A DNA stretch of 64,000 bases from Acidobacteriaceae bacterium KBS 146. Lineage in GTDB: Bacteria > Acidobacteriota > Terriglobia > Terriglobales > Acidobacteriaceae. The stretch is from assembly GCA_000688615.1 (NCBI GenBank), contig JHVA01000001.1, positions 1,922,001-1,986,000 on the forward strand. Direction: 5' to 3'. Each line of letters begins with the position of its first letter. The stretch's first letter is position 1. Under the pieces are notes generated by a model that was not told the DNA's origin, searched no databases, and worked only from the letters and a program-made list of their open reading frames with translations. This document shows, piece after piece, positions 9,632 to 22,581 of the stretch. Made by a program: the position numbers and the translations under genes.

Positions 9632-9898
9632 TTAATCCTTCTTTGCTTTCTTGCGGGTGCTCCGGGCAGGAGCTGCAATCACGGAGGCAGGCTTGGCAGG
9701 GGTCTGACCTGCCAGCTTGCGCTCACGGGCGATGGTATTGATGCGAGCGATATCCAGCTTCAGAGTGCGCATCTTCTTCACGCCCTCGGTATTGCCGAGG
9801 CTCTTCTGAAAGCGAATACGAAACAGCTGCTCTGCAGCCTTCGTCTGCTCGCTTTTGAGCTCTTCGTCGCTGAGGTTACGAATCTTGTTGAGGTCCAT
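9632..9898 (-). CDS. rpmC: 50S ribosomal protein L29, with basic C-terminal tail
   Basis: 88 residues. The usual two-helix L29 fold occupies the first 65 or so (MDLNKIRNLSDEELKSEQ and LFRIRFQKSLGNTEGVKK, then KLDIARINTIARERKL). The last 20 residues are a Pro/Ala/Lys-rich tail ending RSTRKKAKKD, not present in standard L29. L29 lies at the polypeptide exit and forms part of the docking site for trigger factor and SRP. It is encoded between rplP and rpsQ. Confidence 0.95.
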   Translation of the reverse strand: MDLNKIRNLSDEELKSEQTKAAEQLFRIRFQKSLGNTEGVKKMRTLKLDIARINTIARERKLAGQTPAKPASVIAAPARSTRKKAKKD

Positions 9899-9927
9899 TC
9901 TCTTCTTCCTTCAAAAACGAATCTTCT

Positions 9928-10362
<435 letters not shown>

Positions 10363-10430
10363 AACGAAACCTCTAGCCTTAGCTGCCGGCGTCCGGACTT
10401 GACCGAAACCGGCTGAAATTCAAACTTTGT

Positions 10431-11105
10431 TTACGACGCGAAGACACCTGACGTCGTGGCTTGATCACGGCGCTTCTTCTGCTCGTAGATATCGCCACGA
10501 TAGATCCAGGTCTTGACGCCGATCACACCATAGGTCGTCTTGGCTTCAGCAAAACCATAGTCGATGTCGGCGCGCAGCGTGTGGAGAGGAAGACGTCCCT
10601 GGAGATACCACTCCGAACGCGCGATCTCATTGCCATTCAACCGCCCTGAGACGCGAACCTTGATGCCCTTGCAACCAAAGCGCAGCGCAGAGTCAACCGA
10701 TTTGCGCATCGCACGACGGAAGCTGACGCGCTTCTCAAGCTGCAGCGCGATGTTTTCTGCCACCAGCTGAGCATCGAGTTCAGGCTTGTTAACCTCGAGG
10801 ATATCGACGAAGACCTCGCGGTTGGTGCGCTTCTGAATGTCGGCCTTCAGCTTGTCGATCTCCGCGCCCTTGCGGCCGATGATAATACCCGGACGCGCCG
10901 TGCGGATGATGAGACGCAGCTTGTTGCCGGGACGCTCAACCTCGACCGAGCTAACGCCGGCGGCCTTGAGCTTATCCCGCAGCTCGGCCTTCAACTTGAC
11001 GTCCTCGACCAGCAGTTTGTCATAGCCGCGCTCGACAAACCAGCGCGACTTCCACGGCTTGTTTACGCCGAGGCGAAACCCATACGGATGGACTTTCTGT
11101 CCCAT
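10431..11105 (-). CDS. rpsC: 30S ribosomal protein S3
   Basis: 224 residues. The N-terminal part begins [18 protein letters not shown], followed by the KH domain with the GxxG-type loop in [16 protein letters not shown], then the C-terminal S3 domain ([20 protein letters not shown] and [20 protein letters not shown]). S3 lines the mRNA entry channel with S4 and S5 and takes part in helicase activity. It lies between rplV and rplP. Length is normal. Confidence 0.97.
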   Translation of the reverse strand: MGQKVHPYGFRLGVNKPWKSRWFVERGYDKLLVEDVKLKAELRDKLKAAGVSSVEVERPGNKLRLIIRTARPGIIIGRKGAEIDKLKADIQKRTNREVFVDILEVNKPELDAQLVAENIALQLEKRVSFRRAMRKSVDSALRFGCKGIKVRVSGRLNGNEIARSEWYLQGRLPLHTLRADIDYGFAEAKTTYGVIGVKTWIYRGDIYEQKKRRDQATTSGVFAS

Positions 11106-11197
11106 AGCTTCCCTTTACTCTGCGCTCCTAACCGGTTGAGCCGGCGGGCGGTGGTGCGAAATTTCTATTCTAATACCAGCACAACCGTGAAGCTCGC

Positions 11198-11719
11198 TTA
11201 TTTAGCGGCCTTCTTGGTTGCCGTCTTCTTTACCGCGGCTTTCTTGGCCGGAGCTTTCTTTGCTGTAGCCTTGGCGGCCGCTTTCTTGGTTGCCTTCTTC
11301 GCCGCTGGACCTGAACCCGCCTCTTCGGCGGTCGTTGCAGCGCCCTTGTTCTTCTCAGCCACCGTCACAATGATGTGGGCAAGGCGACGCTGATAGCGGA
11401 AGGCGCGTCCCATCGGAGCGGGCCGGATACGCTTCATGCGTGGACCCTCGTTGGCCACAGCCGACTTGACGTAGAGATTATCAACATCCACGTCGAGGCC
11501 TTGTTCCTGCGACAGGTAGTTGGCGTTCTGAATCGCAGAACGCAGCACCTTCTCAACAATTGGAGCAATGCGCTTGCTGTTGAAATGGACCGTATTGATC
11601 GCCTGCTCTACCCGGAGTCCCTTGATGAGATCCAGAACGAGCTTCGCCTTCTGCGGGCTGGTGCGCTGGAATCTCGCCTCCGCGCGGAACTCTCTTGTCT
11701 TTTCTGCTGCCTTAGCCAT
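11198..11719 (-). CDS. rplV: 50S ribosomal protein L22 with a histone-like Lys/Ala tail
   Basis: 173 residues, about 60 longer than ordinary L22. Residues 1-115 are the family core (FQRTSPQKAKLVLDLIKGL, the tunnel-lining beta-hairpin region, and PMGRAFRYQRRLAHIIV). From about residue 120 the protein changes to a low-complexity tail; the last 35 residues contain 14 lysines set in Ala/Thr/Pro, resembling histone H1 tails. The core lines the peptide exit tunnel and binds 23S rRNA. The tail is presumably exposed and may bind rRNA or membrane; that is inference. Confidence 0.95.
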   Translation of the reverse strand: MAKAAEKTREFRAEARFQRTSPQKAKLVLDLIKGLRVEQAINTVHFNSKRIAPIVEKVLRSAIQNANYLSQEQGLDVDVDNLYVKSAVANEGPRMKRIRPAPMGRAFRYQRRLAHIIVTVAEKNKGAATTAEEAGSGPAAKKATKKAAAKATAKKAPAKKAAVKKTATKKAAK

Positions 11720-11766
11720 GACTTTCAGTCCTTAGAATCTAAACAATGCTTGTTGCGCGACCGCTC

Positions 11767-12051
11767 TTATTTCGGCTTCGCCGCAGATTCGGTCTTGGCG
11801 GAGTGGCCCTTGAAGGTGCGGGTCGCCGCGAACTCACCGAGCTTGTGTCCGACCATATTCTCAGTCACGTAGACCGGGATAAACTTGCGGCCATTGTGCA
11901 CCGCAATCGTGTGGCCAACAAAGTCCGGGTGGATGGTTGAGCGGCGCGACCAGGTACGAAGGACCTTCTTGTCATTCGTCTGGTTCATGACCGTAACCTT
12001 GGTCATGAGGTGGTCGTCGATAAACGGACCTTTTTTTGTAGAACGTGCCAT
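11767..12051 (-). CDS. rpsS: 30S ribosomal protein S19
   Basis: 94 residues. It begins [19 protein letters not shown] and contains IKTWSRR-like [38 protein letters not shown] and [14 protein letters not shown]19 forms a complex with S13 in the head of the 30S subunit. It follows rplB by 19 bases and precedes rplV, the classical S10-operon order. Confidence 0.97.
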   Translation of the reverse strand: MARSTKKGPFIDDHLMTKVTVMNQTNDKKVLRTWSRRSTIHPDFVGHTIAVHNGRKFIPVYVTENMVGHKLGEFAATRTFKGHSAKTESAAKPK

Positions 12052-12070
12052 GTGTTAGCTCCGAATCCTC

Positions 12071-12895
12071 TTACTTGGTACGGCGGTTGACGATGAAAAC
12101 ATCGGTCCGCTTGTTGTTACGTGTCTTGTATCCGCGTGTCGGCTGTCCCCATGGAGTTACAGGGTGACGTCCGCCTGAAGTCTTACCCTCACCACCGCCG
12201 TGTGGATGGTCGACCGGGTTCATCGAGACACCGCGGTTGGTTGGGCGAATTCCCTTCCAGCGATTTCGCCCCGCCTTGCCGATCGTGACATTCTCGTGGT
12301 CGGTGTTGCCCACCTGGCCCACAGTTGCCATGCACTCGACCAGAACCTTGCGAGTTTCGCCGGAAGGCAGCTTCAGGAGAGCGTAGTCACCTTCCTTGGC
12401 AACCAGTTGAGCCGAAGATCCGGCTGAACGAGCCATCTGCGCTCCCTTACCAGGACGGAGCTCGATGTTATGGACCGTAGTACCGGCAGGAATGTTCTTG
12501 AGTGGAAGAGCATTACCAACCAGGATGTCCGCATCGGGCCCGCTCATGATCGACTGACCGACCTTGAGCCCAACGGGCTGAAGGATGTAGCGCTTCTCGC
12601 CGTCAGCATAGTTGACCAGCGCAATGCGCGAACTCCGGTTTGGATCGTACTCGATGGTTGCGACAGTAGCCGGGATCCCGTACTTATCGCGCTTGAAATC
12701 GATAAGGCGCAGCTTCTTCTTATGTCCACCGCCGTGATGGCGAATCGTCAACGTACCGGAAGAGTTTCGGCCACCCGTGCGCTGCTTGACCGCTATCAGC
12801 GGTTTATGCGGCTTATCGGTCGTCAGGTCATCGTTGCGCAGCGTTGTCGTAAAGCGCAGCGACGGTGTAATCGGTCTAAAAGATTTGATCGGCAT
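12071..12895 (-). CDS. rplB: 50S ribosomal protein L2
   Basis: 274 residues from the ATG at 12895 ([15 protein letters not shown]); AGGAG lies about ten bases upstream, while an earlier in-frame start adds 13 residues that are not L2-like. L2 is essential for peptidyl transfer and subunit association. The conserved [17 protein letters not shown] loop, which holds the histidine close to the catalytic centre, and the N-terminal RNA-binding segment [19 protein letters not shown] are present. Confidence 0.97.
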   Translation of the reverse strand: MPIKSFRPITPSLRFTTTLRNDDLTTDKPHKPLIAVKQRTGGRNSSGTLTIRHHGGGHKKKLRLIDFKRDKYGIPATVATIEYDPNRSSRIALVNYADGEKRYILQPVGLKVGQSIMSGPDADILVGNALPLKNIPAGTTVHNIELRPGKGAQMARSAGSSAQLVAKEGDYALLKLPSGETRKVLVECMATVGQVGNTDHENVTIGKAGRNRWKGIRPTNRGVSMNPVDHPHGGGEGKTSGGRHPVTPWGQPTRGYKTRNNKRTDVFIVNRRTK

Positions 12896-13022
12896 CTTCT
12901 TCTTAGCTCCTAGCTTTTCGCTCCCGGTTTTCACCGGTTTTTCAGCTAGTTCGAAAACTTCATATTCTGTCCAGCCACCCTCTTCGAACTTTTCATCTCA
13001 GAGTGGCTAAGGATTCGGTGCC

Positions 13023-13316
13023 TTACAGGCTGTCCAGATACTCCGGCATCTTCTCGCCAGCCTTCAGGCGAACGTAAGCCTTCTTCCAGTCAGGACGATA
13101 GCCGGCGAATCTTCCCCGGCGGCGCTCTTTGCCCTCAACGGTTGCAGTGCGGACAGCAGAGACCTTTACTTTGAACAGGGTTTCAACAGCTTGCTTGACC
13201 TCAGTCTTAGTTGCCTTTTCGGCAACCTCGAAAACGAGAGTGTTCTGAGTCTCTTTGACGCCCATGCCCTTTTCGGTAATGAGGGGGCGGCGAATGACGT
13301 TATACAGGGTCGGCAT
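13023..13316 (-). CDS. rplW: 50S ribosomal protein L23
   Basis: 97 residues. It has the L23 start (MPTLYNVIRRPLITEKGM), KATKTEVKQAVETLFKVKV and RRGRFAGYRPDWKKAYVRL. L23 sits at the tunnel exit and is the main docking point for trigger factor and SRP. Its ATG overlaps the rplD stop by one base (TAATG), which indicates translational coupling. The 127 bases between its stop and the rplB start contain a few short inverted repeats (for example GTTCGAA and TTCGAAC arms) but no gene. Confidence 0.97.
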   Translation of the reverse strand: MPTLYNVIRRPLITEKGMGVKETQNTLVFEVAEKATKTEVKQAVETLFKVKVSAVRTATVEGKERRRGRFAGYRPDWKKAYVRLKAGEKMPEYLDSL

Positions 13317-13990
13317 TACGCGACCTCCTTCTGTGAAGCTGACTTACGCTTCGAAACATATTTCTTCAGCGTCTCCTGCAGAGCCTCGATAGCGTCCCTG
13401 GAGAAGACGGCATGCTCATAACGGAGCAGGTCATACGGATGAACCTCAGAGCTGAGCACAAGCTCAACACCTGCCAAGTTACGCGAGCCAAGGTAGAGCT
13501 TCTCATCCAGCTTCTTACTAGTCTCGACCAGCAAAGTCGTCTTGCCTGCTTCGAGCTTGGTCAAAGCTTGACGAAAGAGCTTGGTCTTGGCTTCGGGTAC
13601 TGAGAACGAATCCACGATCGTGATCTTGCCCTCGGCAATCTTTGCCGTAATCGCCGAACGCAGAGCTCCCATCAGCTTCTTCTGCGGGAACGCATAGTCA
13701 TAGCTGCGAGGCTGAGGTCCGTGGACCGTACCACCACCACGCCAGAGCGGGGTGCGGATGGAGCCTACGCGAGCTCGACCGGTTCCCTTCTGTTTCCAAA
13801 GCTTCTTTCCTGCTCCAGAGACGAGCTTGCGGTTCTTGGTTGCCGCCGTTCCCTGGCGTAGGGCAGCACGGTAGTGCTTCACTGACTCCCACAGCAGCGC
13901 GTCGTTGATCTCGCCGGCGAAGACGGAGTCAGCGAGTTCAAACTCACCGACCTTCGTTCCACCAAGATTCACTACGTTGATGTTTGCCAT
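13316..13990 (-). CDS. rplD: 50S ribosomal protein L4
   Basis: 224 residues from the ATG at 13990 (MANINVVNLGGTKVGEFEL), with AGGAA five to six bases upstream. Family motifs are KLWKQKGTGRARVGSIRTP, WRGGGTVHGPQPRSYDY and PQKKLMGALRSAITAKI. L4 forms part of the exit-tunnel constriction with L22. In Escherichia coli it represses its own S10 operon, but no corresponding leader can be identified here. It overlaps rplW by one base. Confidence 0.96.
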   Translation of the reverse strand: MANINVVNLGGTKVGEFELADSVFAGEINDALLWESVKHYRAALRQGTAATKNRKLVSGAGKKLWKQKGTGRARVGSIRTPLWRGGGTVHGPQPRSYDYAFPQKKLMGALRSAITAKIAEGKITIVDSFSVPEAKTKLFRQALTKLEAGKTTLLVETSKKLDEKLYLGSRNLAGVELVLSSEVHPYDLLRYEHAVFSRDAIEALQETLKKYVSKRKSASQKEVA

Positions 13991-14128
13991 CGTTCCTAAC
14001 TTCTCTTTCTGTGCGGCCATCGATGCGGCGCGCCCTAACTTTATTACTCTGCTTTGTCCGGTCTGTTCCCCGAGCAGAGTCTTGCTAAGTTCAACGAGCA
14101 AAACTAAAGACGTTCTGCCTGCTTTTCT

Positions 14129-14869
14129 TTACTTCTTCTTCGGCGAAGCTTTCTTGGAAGCCTTCAACGGATCAAGCGTTCCTGCTCCCGCAAAGCCACG
14201 ACGCTCACGCGGCGGAGCCTTTGCCTTTGAGATTAAAACGTATCCGTCACGCGGTCCCGGAACTGCTCCCTCAACCATGATCAGGTTATCGTCCAGGTCA
14301 ATGCCGCGAATGCGGAGATTGCGGACTGTTACCTGATCGTGTCCCATATGGCCCGGCATACGCTGGCCAGGGAAGACACGCGACGGAAACGACGATGCGC
14401 CGATCGAACCCTGCACCTGGAACATGTGGCCATGAGATTTGGGACCGCCGCCAAAGTTGTGGCGCCGAATAACACCGGCAAAGCCGCGGCCTTTCGAGGT
14501 GCCGATCACATCTACAAATTTTTCGTCGGAGAAGATATCCACCAAAATGCGATCGCCGGCTTTTACACCATTCGACTCTTCGCCGTCCTTCGCTGCAACC
14601 CGCGTCTCAATTTCAACTTCCTTGATCATACGGACCGGAGGCACATTCGACTTCGCGAAATGACCGGTCATCGCCTTGTTCACCTTGGAAGCTTTGACAA
14701 AGTCGACGTACCCGATCTGAGCAGCATCGTAGCCGTCCTTGGCCATCGTCTTGAGCTGCGTGATTACACAAGGGCCTGCCTTCAGAACGGTGACAGGGTG
14801 AACATCACCCTTCTCATCAAACATCTGCGTCATGCCGATTTTTTTTCCGAGAATTCCTGATACGGACAT
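14129..14869 (-). CDS. rplC: 50S ribosomal protein L3
   Basis: 246 residues. It starts MSVSGILGKKIGMTQMFDE and carries DVIGTSKGRGFAGVIRRHNF, GPKSHGHMF and FPGQRMPGHMGHDQVTVRN, which include the glutamine methylated by PrmB in several bacteria. L3 initiates 50S assembly and reaches toward the peptidyl transferase centre. A short C-terminal tail (SKKASPKKK) is basic. It lies between rpsJ and rplD. Confidence 0.97.
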   Translation of the reverse strand: MSVSGILGKKIGMTQMFDEKGDVHPVTVLKAGPCVITQLKTMAKDGYDAAQIGYVDFVKASKVNKAMTGHFAKSNVPPVRMIKEVEIETRVAAKDGEESNGVKAGDRILVDIFSDEKFVDVIGTSKGRGFAGVIRRHNFGGGPKSHGHMFQVQGSIGASSFPSRVFPGQRMPGHMGHDQVTVRNLRIRGIDLDDNLIMVEGAVPGPRDGYVLISKAKAPPRERRGFAGAGTLDPLKASKKASPKKK

Positions 14870-14962
14870 CTTCTTTTCCTTTCCTCATCATGCTGACTTT
14901 GTACTCAGCACTGCCGGGCTAAAACTTCGTTCTCAAAAACCAAACTCTTACTAAAAGCTTTT

Positions 14963-15280
14963 TTACTTCTGAACCGTCTTGATCTCGACATCGACGCCCG
15001 CCGGGAGATCAAGCTTCATCAACGCGTCCACAGTCTGCTGGGTCGGTTCGAGAATATCGATCAGGCGCTTGTGGGTGCGGATCTCGAAGGCCTCGCGCGA
15101 CTTCTTATCGACGTGGGGCGAACGCAGAACGCAGTACTTATTCTTCATCGTTGGCAGCGGAATGGGCCCTGCAACCTGCGCACCGGTACGCTTTGCCGTC
15201 TCGACGATCTCTCCGGTGGAGGTATCGAGCACGCGGTAGTCATAAGCCTTCAAGCGAATTCTGATTCTCTGTCCTGCCAT
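14963..15280 (-). CDS. rpsJ: 30S ribosomal protein S10
   Basis: 105 residues. It has [58 protein letters not shown] and a C-terminal [14 protein letters not shown], all diagnostic. S10 works in the 30S head and also binds NusB in antitermination complexes; a nusB gene occurs at 25110-25532 in this window. Directly downstream of tuf, it links the str and S10 blocks into one run. Confidence 0.97.
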   Translation of the reverse strand: MAGQRIRIRLKAYDYRVLDTSTGEIVETAKRTGAQVAGPIPLPTMKNKYCVLRSPHVDKKSREAFEIRTHKRLIDILEPTQQTVDALMKLDLPAGVDVEIKTVQK

Positions 15281-15319
15281 CGTCTTCTCTCTCTTCCTTA
15301 CGCAAAGAACTGGTTGAGT

Positions 15320-15343
15320 CGCTGCCCGCCGAGGCAGGCAGCG
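15320..15343 (-). other. Hairpin between tuf and rpsJ
   Basis: An inverted repeat with arms CGCTGCC and GGCAGCG, extended by GCC/GGC around a two-base loop with one internal mismatch. On the transcribed strand it lies just after the tuf stop. No run of T follows, so it is unlikely to be a full Rho-independent terminator. It could mark an attenuation or RNA-processing point between the str genes and the S10 genes; this is inference from position and shape only. Confidence 0.4.
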
Positions 15344-15349
15344 CTGAAA

Positions 15350-16537
<1,188 letters not shown>

Positions 16538-16612
16538 TACTCTCTCCGTCTTCCTTGAACCTTATTCAGGTCTTGCAAACTTCGTTACTGTCTAACGGGC
16601 TCAGCCCGCAAA

Positions 16613-18709
<2,097 letters not shown>

Positions 18710-18781
18710 GATTAATCTCTCATCTGCGGTTACCCGCGGTTAGCTACTGCGTTGAAACGAAACTTTCCCTGAAGCGATTGC

Positions 18782-19252
18782 CTACCAGCGATAGTGCGCG
18801 AAGGCCTTATTCGCTTCAGCCATACGATGAACGTCTTCCTTCTTCTTCATCGCCGCGCCGCGGCCGTTGGCTGCATCCAGCAACTCAGCCGTAAGCTTCT
18901 CGACCATCCCCTTCTCTCCGCGAGCGCGACCGTAGGTCACGAGCCAGCGGATCGCCAGCGAGGTACGCCGCTCGGGGTTAACCTCGATCGGCACCTGGTA
19001 GTTCGCACCGCCGACGCGACGGCTCTTGACCTCGAGAAGCGGCTTCACGTTCTCGACGGCCTTCTTGAAGAGCTTGAGGGCCTCATCGCCACCCTTGGCC
19101 TCCAGATTCTTCATCGACTCGTAGAAGATGCCCTGCGCGGTCGACTTCTTACCGCCCCACATCATCGAGTTCACAAACTTCGTTACCAGGGTCGAACCAT
19201 AGACTGGGTCGGCCGCCACTTCACGCTTCGCGATGTAACCTTTTCTCGGCAT
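18782..19252 (-). CDS. rpsG: 30S ribosomal protein S7
   Basis: 156 residues. It begins [19 protein letters not shown] and contains [40 protein letters not shown] and ends [13 protein letters not shown], the usual S7 C-terminus. S7 organises the 3' major domain of 16S rRNA and lies near the E site. In Escherichia coli it is the translational regulator of the str operon. It is encoded between rpsL and fusA. Confidence 0.97.
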   Translation of the reverse strand: MPRKGYIAKREVAADPVYGSTLVTKFVNSMMWGGKKSTAQGIFYESMKNLEAKGGDEALKLFKKAVENVKPLLEVKSRRVGGANYQVPIEVNPERRTSLAIRWLVTYGRARGEKGMVEKLTAELLDAANGRGAAMKKKEDVHRMAEANKAFAHYRW

Positions 19253-19319
19253 TCCTTCTTCTCTCTTCTTCCCCCAGCTCGGGACTTCTCACGTGCTGGG
19301 CCTGATTCTTAAATTTCGT

Positions 19320-19703
19320 TTATTTCGCTGCAGCCTTCGGGCGCTTCGCGCCGTACTTGGAGCGGCTCTGCTTGCGGTTGGCCACACCGACGGAGTCGAG
19401 CGTGCCGCGAACCACGTGATAGCGGACACCCGGCAGATCCTTCACACGGCCGCCGCGGATGAGCACAATCGAGTGCTCCTGCAGGTTGTGGCCAATGCCC
19501 GGAATGTAGGTCGTGACTTCGATACCGTTGGTCAGACGGACGCGGGCAACCTTGCGAAGCGCCGAGTTCGGCTTCTTCGGCGTCTGGGTGTAGACGCGGG
19601 TGCAAACGCCGCGACGCTGAGGGGAACCCTGCAACGCCGGGCTGGCAGTCTTGTAGCGAGTGGGCGTGCGGCCCTGCTTGACGAGCTGATGAAACGTAGG
19701 CAC
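19320..19703 (-). CDS. rpsL: 30S ribosomal protein S12
   Basis: 127 residues from a GTG start with AAGGAG seven bases upstream. It begins [12 protein letters not shown]. The decoding-site loops [17 protein letters not shown] and [17 protein letters not shown] keep the lysines at the positions where streptomycin-resistance changes occur, so the allele looks drug-sensitive. The aspartate in KDLPG is the residue modified by RimO in other bacteria. It is the first gene of the leftward superoperon, and the promoter should lie in the 648 bases to its right. Confidence 0.97.
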   Translation of the reverse strand: MPTFHQLVKQGRTPTRYKTASPALQGSPQRRGVCTRVYTQTPKKPNSALRKVARVRLTNGIEVTTYIPGIGHNLQEHSIVLIRGGRVKDLPGVRYHVVRGTLDSVGVANRKQSRSKYGAKRPKAAAK

Positions 19704-20351
19704 TCGGACTCCTTGATGTTTCGAAACCTAACTTCTGTCAGGCGCACACAGAAGGCCCTTCGCGCATCCTCGCGACACACGCAAAGATGACATGGCGAAG
19801 AAATTCTGCTTCGCGCCTGTAAAACCCTTTACAACCAGACGAAAACAGTCGACGGTGATCAGGTCTAGCTGCTCGATTTACCCTTCGAGCCCGCCTGACT
19901 CCGTTTCGCTGTTCCGGCCCGCATAGTCCATCCAAGGTGGAGGGTGTCGCAGGCTCGTAATCGATGGGCCGCAGGCTCTTTGCTCCCTGAAACCAGGTCG
20001 CACCTGCGGTTCTCTATTTCTAGTATCCAGTATAGCGCAAGCTTGTATTTCCGTCCTTTTCAGGGCGAATCTATTTTTGTCAGGCTTGCCTGGGCTTTTC
20101 TCCGCCCGTCGCGCCGCCGGTATTGAGCAGTGCGATCCGGATACTTGCGGAACCTTATGAGAATAGCAATTTATGCTTCGATGGTCAACGCAGAAAGAAT
20201 CGTTTTATAAGGAATTTCTACGCCTTCCCCCTTTTTCGGCTTCCAACCTCCCCAAGCTCACCCCAACACCTCATTGCGGCACGTCCATGTTCAATTAAAG
20301 ATGCCGAAAACCGTCTTTAGCATGGTGCGTCAGAATGCTAGCCTAATCGCC
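19704..20351. other. Divergent intergenic region, promoter area of the ribosomal superoperon
   Basis: 648 bases between rpsL (minus) and the S9 peptidase gene (plus). I find no credible gene here. The part from about 20020 to 20220 is AT-richer than the surroundings. On the minus strand a TATACT hexamer lies at 20034-20029 without a convincing -35 partner; on the plus strand TATAAG lies near 20205. The long distance to rpsL allows a leader RNA of 300 bases or more, but no known leader structure is recognisable. Confidence 0.4.
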
Positions 20352-22415
20352 ATGACGTCAGTACGGATCTGTCGCACGATCACCCTCCTGATCGCCCTTC
20401 TCCCCATTCCCATCCTCGCCTTCGCGCAGACCTCCGCTCCTCCCGAAGATCCTCGCATTGGAACGCTGCTTGAGACCCTCGCCAAAACCCGCACTCCCTC
20501 CATGGCGTCCATCTCTCCTGACGGCAAGATCGTCGCATGGTCCGTCCGCAGCGGCCAAAACTATGGGCTTCACCTCAGCGACATCTCCAATCCCTCCAAC
20601 GACCTGGCTATCCGGCCCTCCGGCGAGAGCAGCGACTGCAGTAACGATGCTCCGATCTGGTCGCCCGACGGACAATCCCTCGCATACGCCTCCAACTGCA
20701 CAGCGGAGCACACCAGCCAGCCCCAGATCTTCATCTGGTCGAAAAAGACGGGCGAGTCGCGCCAGCTCACCCACATCACCGGAACCATCGACCACGTCGC
20801 CTGGTCCCCCGATGGAAAACAGATCGGTTTCCTCTTCGTAGAGAACGCCACCCGCAGGGCAGGCGCACTCGACGCCATGAAGCCGTGGAATGGGGTCATC
20901 GGCGAGGATGGAGTCGAGGTTCAGAGAATCGCCGTAGCAGATGCAGCGTCTGGCACTGTATCGCAGGTCACACCCGAGAAACTTCATGTTTACGAGTTCT
21001 CGTGGGCACCAAACTCACTGGACCTTGCTTATGTAGCGGCTCTTCCACCCGGTGAGAACACATGGTGGGTTGCGCAGCTCTATACACAACGAATTGCGGC
21101 ATCAGCCAATCGAGAGGCGCCGAGTCGGGTGGCGGCAAAATCCATCCTCGATACCACAAAGCTCTCCGGCCCACTTCACGGCCTCCAGATCGCCGTTCCC
21201 CGCTTCTCCCCCGACGGCAAACAGATCGCTTTCATCGGCGGCCTGATGAGCGATCAGGGCTCGACCGGCGGCGACGTCTATCTCATCCCTTCCACGGGCG
21301 GCGAACCAAAGGACATCACTCCTAACCGCGCCGCATCGGTTGCCTTCCTTCACTGGATCTCTCCTGATCTGCTCGGGCTCTGCGAGCACGTCGGCGGCTC
21401 AAGCCACATCACCGCGATCAACGTAAACACAGGATCCGATGACCCAAAGGTCAACCTCACTCTCAACGACTCTATCGGCTCCGGAGACTCGGTGATGAGC
21501 GTCTCGGTCTCCCACAACAACAAAGATTTTGCTTTTATTCGCAGCTCTTTCGAACACGCGCCTGAAGTGTGGGCTGGCCCTCTCTCGCACCTCACCCAGA
21601 TCTCCCACCTTAACGACACCATCAAGCCGCTCTGGGGCAAAACAGAAGACATTACCTGGACGAACGAAGGCTTTCATGTCCAGGGCTGGCTCCTCTATCC
21701 GGAAAACTACGATCCATCGAAGAGATACCCCCTCATCGTGAACGTCCATGGAGGCCCTTCCTCCGCCGTGACCCCGCGCTGGCCCGGTCTTGGCTACGGT
21801 GCGGTTCCCTTCTCCGCCCTCGGCTACTTCGTCTTTATGCCAAACCCCCGCGGCAGCTTCGGACAGGGTGAAAAATTCACTCAGGCTAATATCAAAGACT
21901 TCGGCTACGGAGACCTTCGCGACATCCTCACCGGCATGGATACCCTCGAATCCCGTATCCCTATCGATAAAAATCGCGAGGGGCTGACCGGCTGGAGCTA
22001 TGGCGGCTTCATGACCATGTTCGCCGTAACCCAGACCACGCGCTTTCATGCCGCCGTCGCTGGGGCCGGCATCAGCGACTGGAAGAGCTACTACGGAGAA
22101 AACTCCATCGACCAGTGGATGATTCCCTTTTTTGGGGCCAGCGTCTATGACGACCCCGCCGTCTACGCCAAAAGTTCCGCGATCGATTTCATCAAACAGG
22201 TAAAGACTCCCACGCTGGTCGTCGTGGGCGATCGGGACGGGGAGTGTCCTGCGCCGCAAAGCTTCGAGTTCTGGCATGCACTCCGCGCCGAGGGCGTAAA
22301 AACCCAACTCGTCGTCTATCCCGACGAAGGTCACGCGTTTCGTTCTCCGGAACATAGACGGGATGTCCTGGAACGGGCACTTAATTGGTTCGAAAATCAG
22401 ATGCCCGCAAATTAA
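20352..22415 (+). CDS. Secreted prolyl oligopeptidase family (S9) serine peptidase
   Basis: 687 residues from the ATG at 20352, chosen because it gives a clean signal peptide (MTSVRICRTITLLIALLPIP, cleavage after AFA); in-frame starts up to 78 bases earlier are possible and none has a good ribosome binding site. Residues 30-400 form a TolB/WD40-like beta-propeller with repeated SPDGK elements. The C-terminal alpha/beta-hydrolase domain has the nucleophile Ser549 in GWSYGG, Asp629 in GDRDGECP and His661 in DEGHAF. The family hydrolyses short peptides, often dipeptidyl or acylaminoacyl substrates; here it should act in the periplasm or outside. The substrate cannot be deduced. Confidence 0.88.
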   Translation: MTSVRICRTITLLIALLPIPILAFAQTSAPPEDPRIGTLLETLAKTRTPSMASISPDGKIVAWSVRSGQNYGLHLSDISNPSNDLAIRPSGESSDCSNDAPIWSPDGQSLAYASNCTAEHTSQPQIFIWSKKTGESRQLTHITGTIDHVAWSPDGKQIGFLFVENATRRAGALDAMKPWNGVIGEDGVEVQRIAVADAASGTVSQVTPEKLHVYEFSWAPNSLDLAYVAALPPGENTWWVAQLYTQRIAASANREAPSRVAAKSILDTTKLSGPLHGLQIAVPRFSPDGKQIAFIGGLMSDQGSTGGDVYLIPSTGGEPKDITPNRAASVAFLHWISPDLLGLCEHVGGSSHITAINVNTGSDDPKVNLTLNDSIGSGDSVMSVSVSHNNKDFAFIRSSFEHAPEVWAGPLSHLTQISHLNDTIKPLWGKTEDITWTNEGFHVQGWLLYPENYDPSKRYPLIVNVHGGPSSAVTPRWPGLGYGAVPFSALGYFVFMPNPRGSFGQGEKFTQANIKDFGYGDLRDILTGMDTLESRIPIDKNREGLTGWSYGGFMTMFAVTQTTRFHAAVAGAGISDWKSYYGENSIDQWMIPFFGASVYDDPAVYAKSSAIDFIKQVKTPTLVVVGDRDGECPAPQSFEFWHALRAEGVKTQLVVYPDEGHAFRSPEHRRDVLERALNWFENQMPAN

Positions 22416-22581
22416 TTAAGCCAACCTGGGTCGCTGCATGTAACAGAGCGGCGCCGCCTGCGTCGAAAAAGACGGTTCTCCATTTGCCTCTGAGACTTTG
22501 GCTTTATACACTGAAGCCTCGGGAATTCAGCATCTGCGGTGAAACCGTTCAGCTTGCGTTCCGGTTGAACGGGGAGGTTCA

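Noticed and set aside
19738..19935. Small open frame upstream of rpsL
   Set aside because: Arg-rich, no ribosome binding site and no conserved motif; it lies in the presumed leader of the ribosomal operon.
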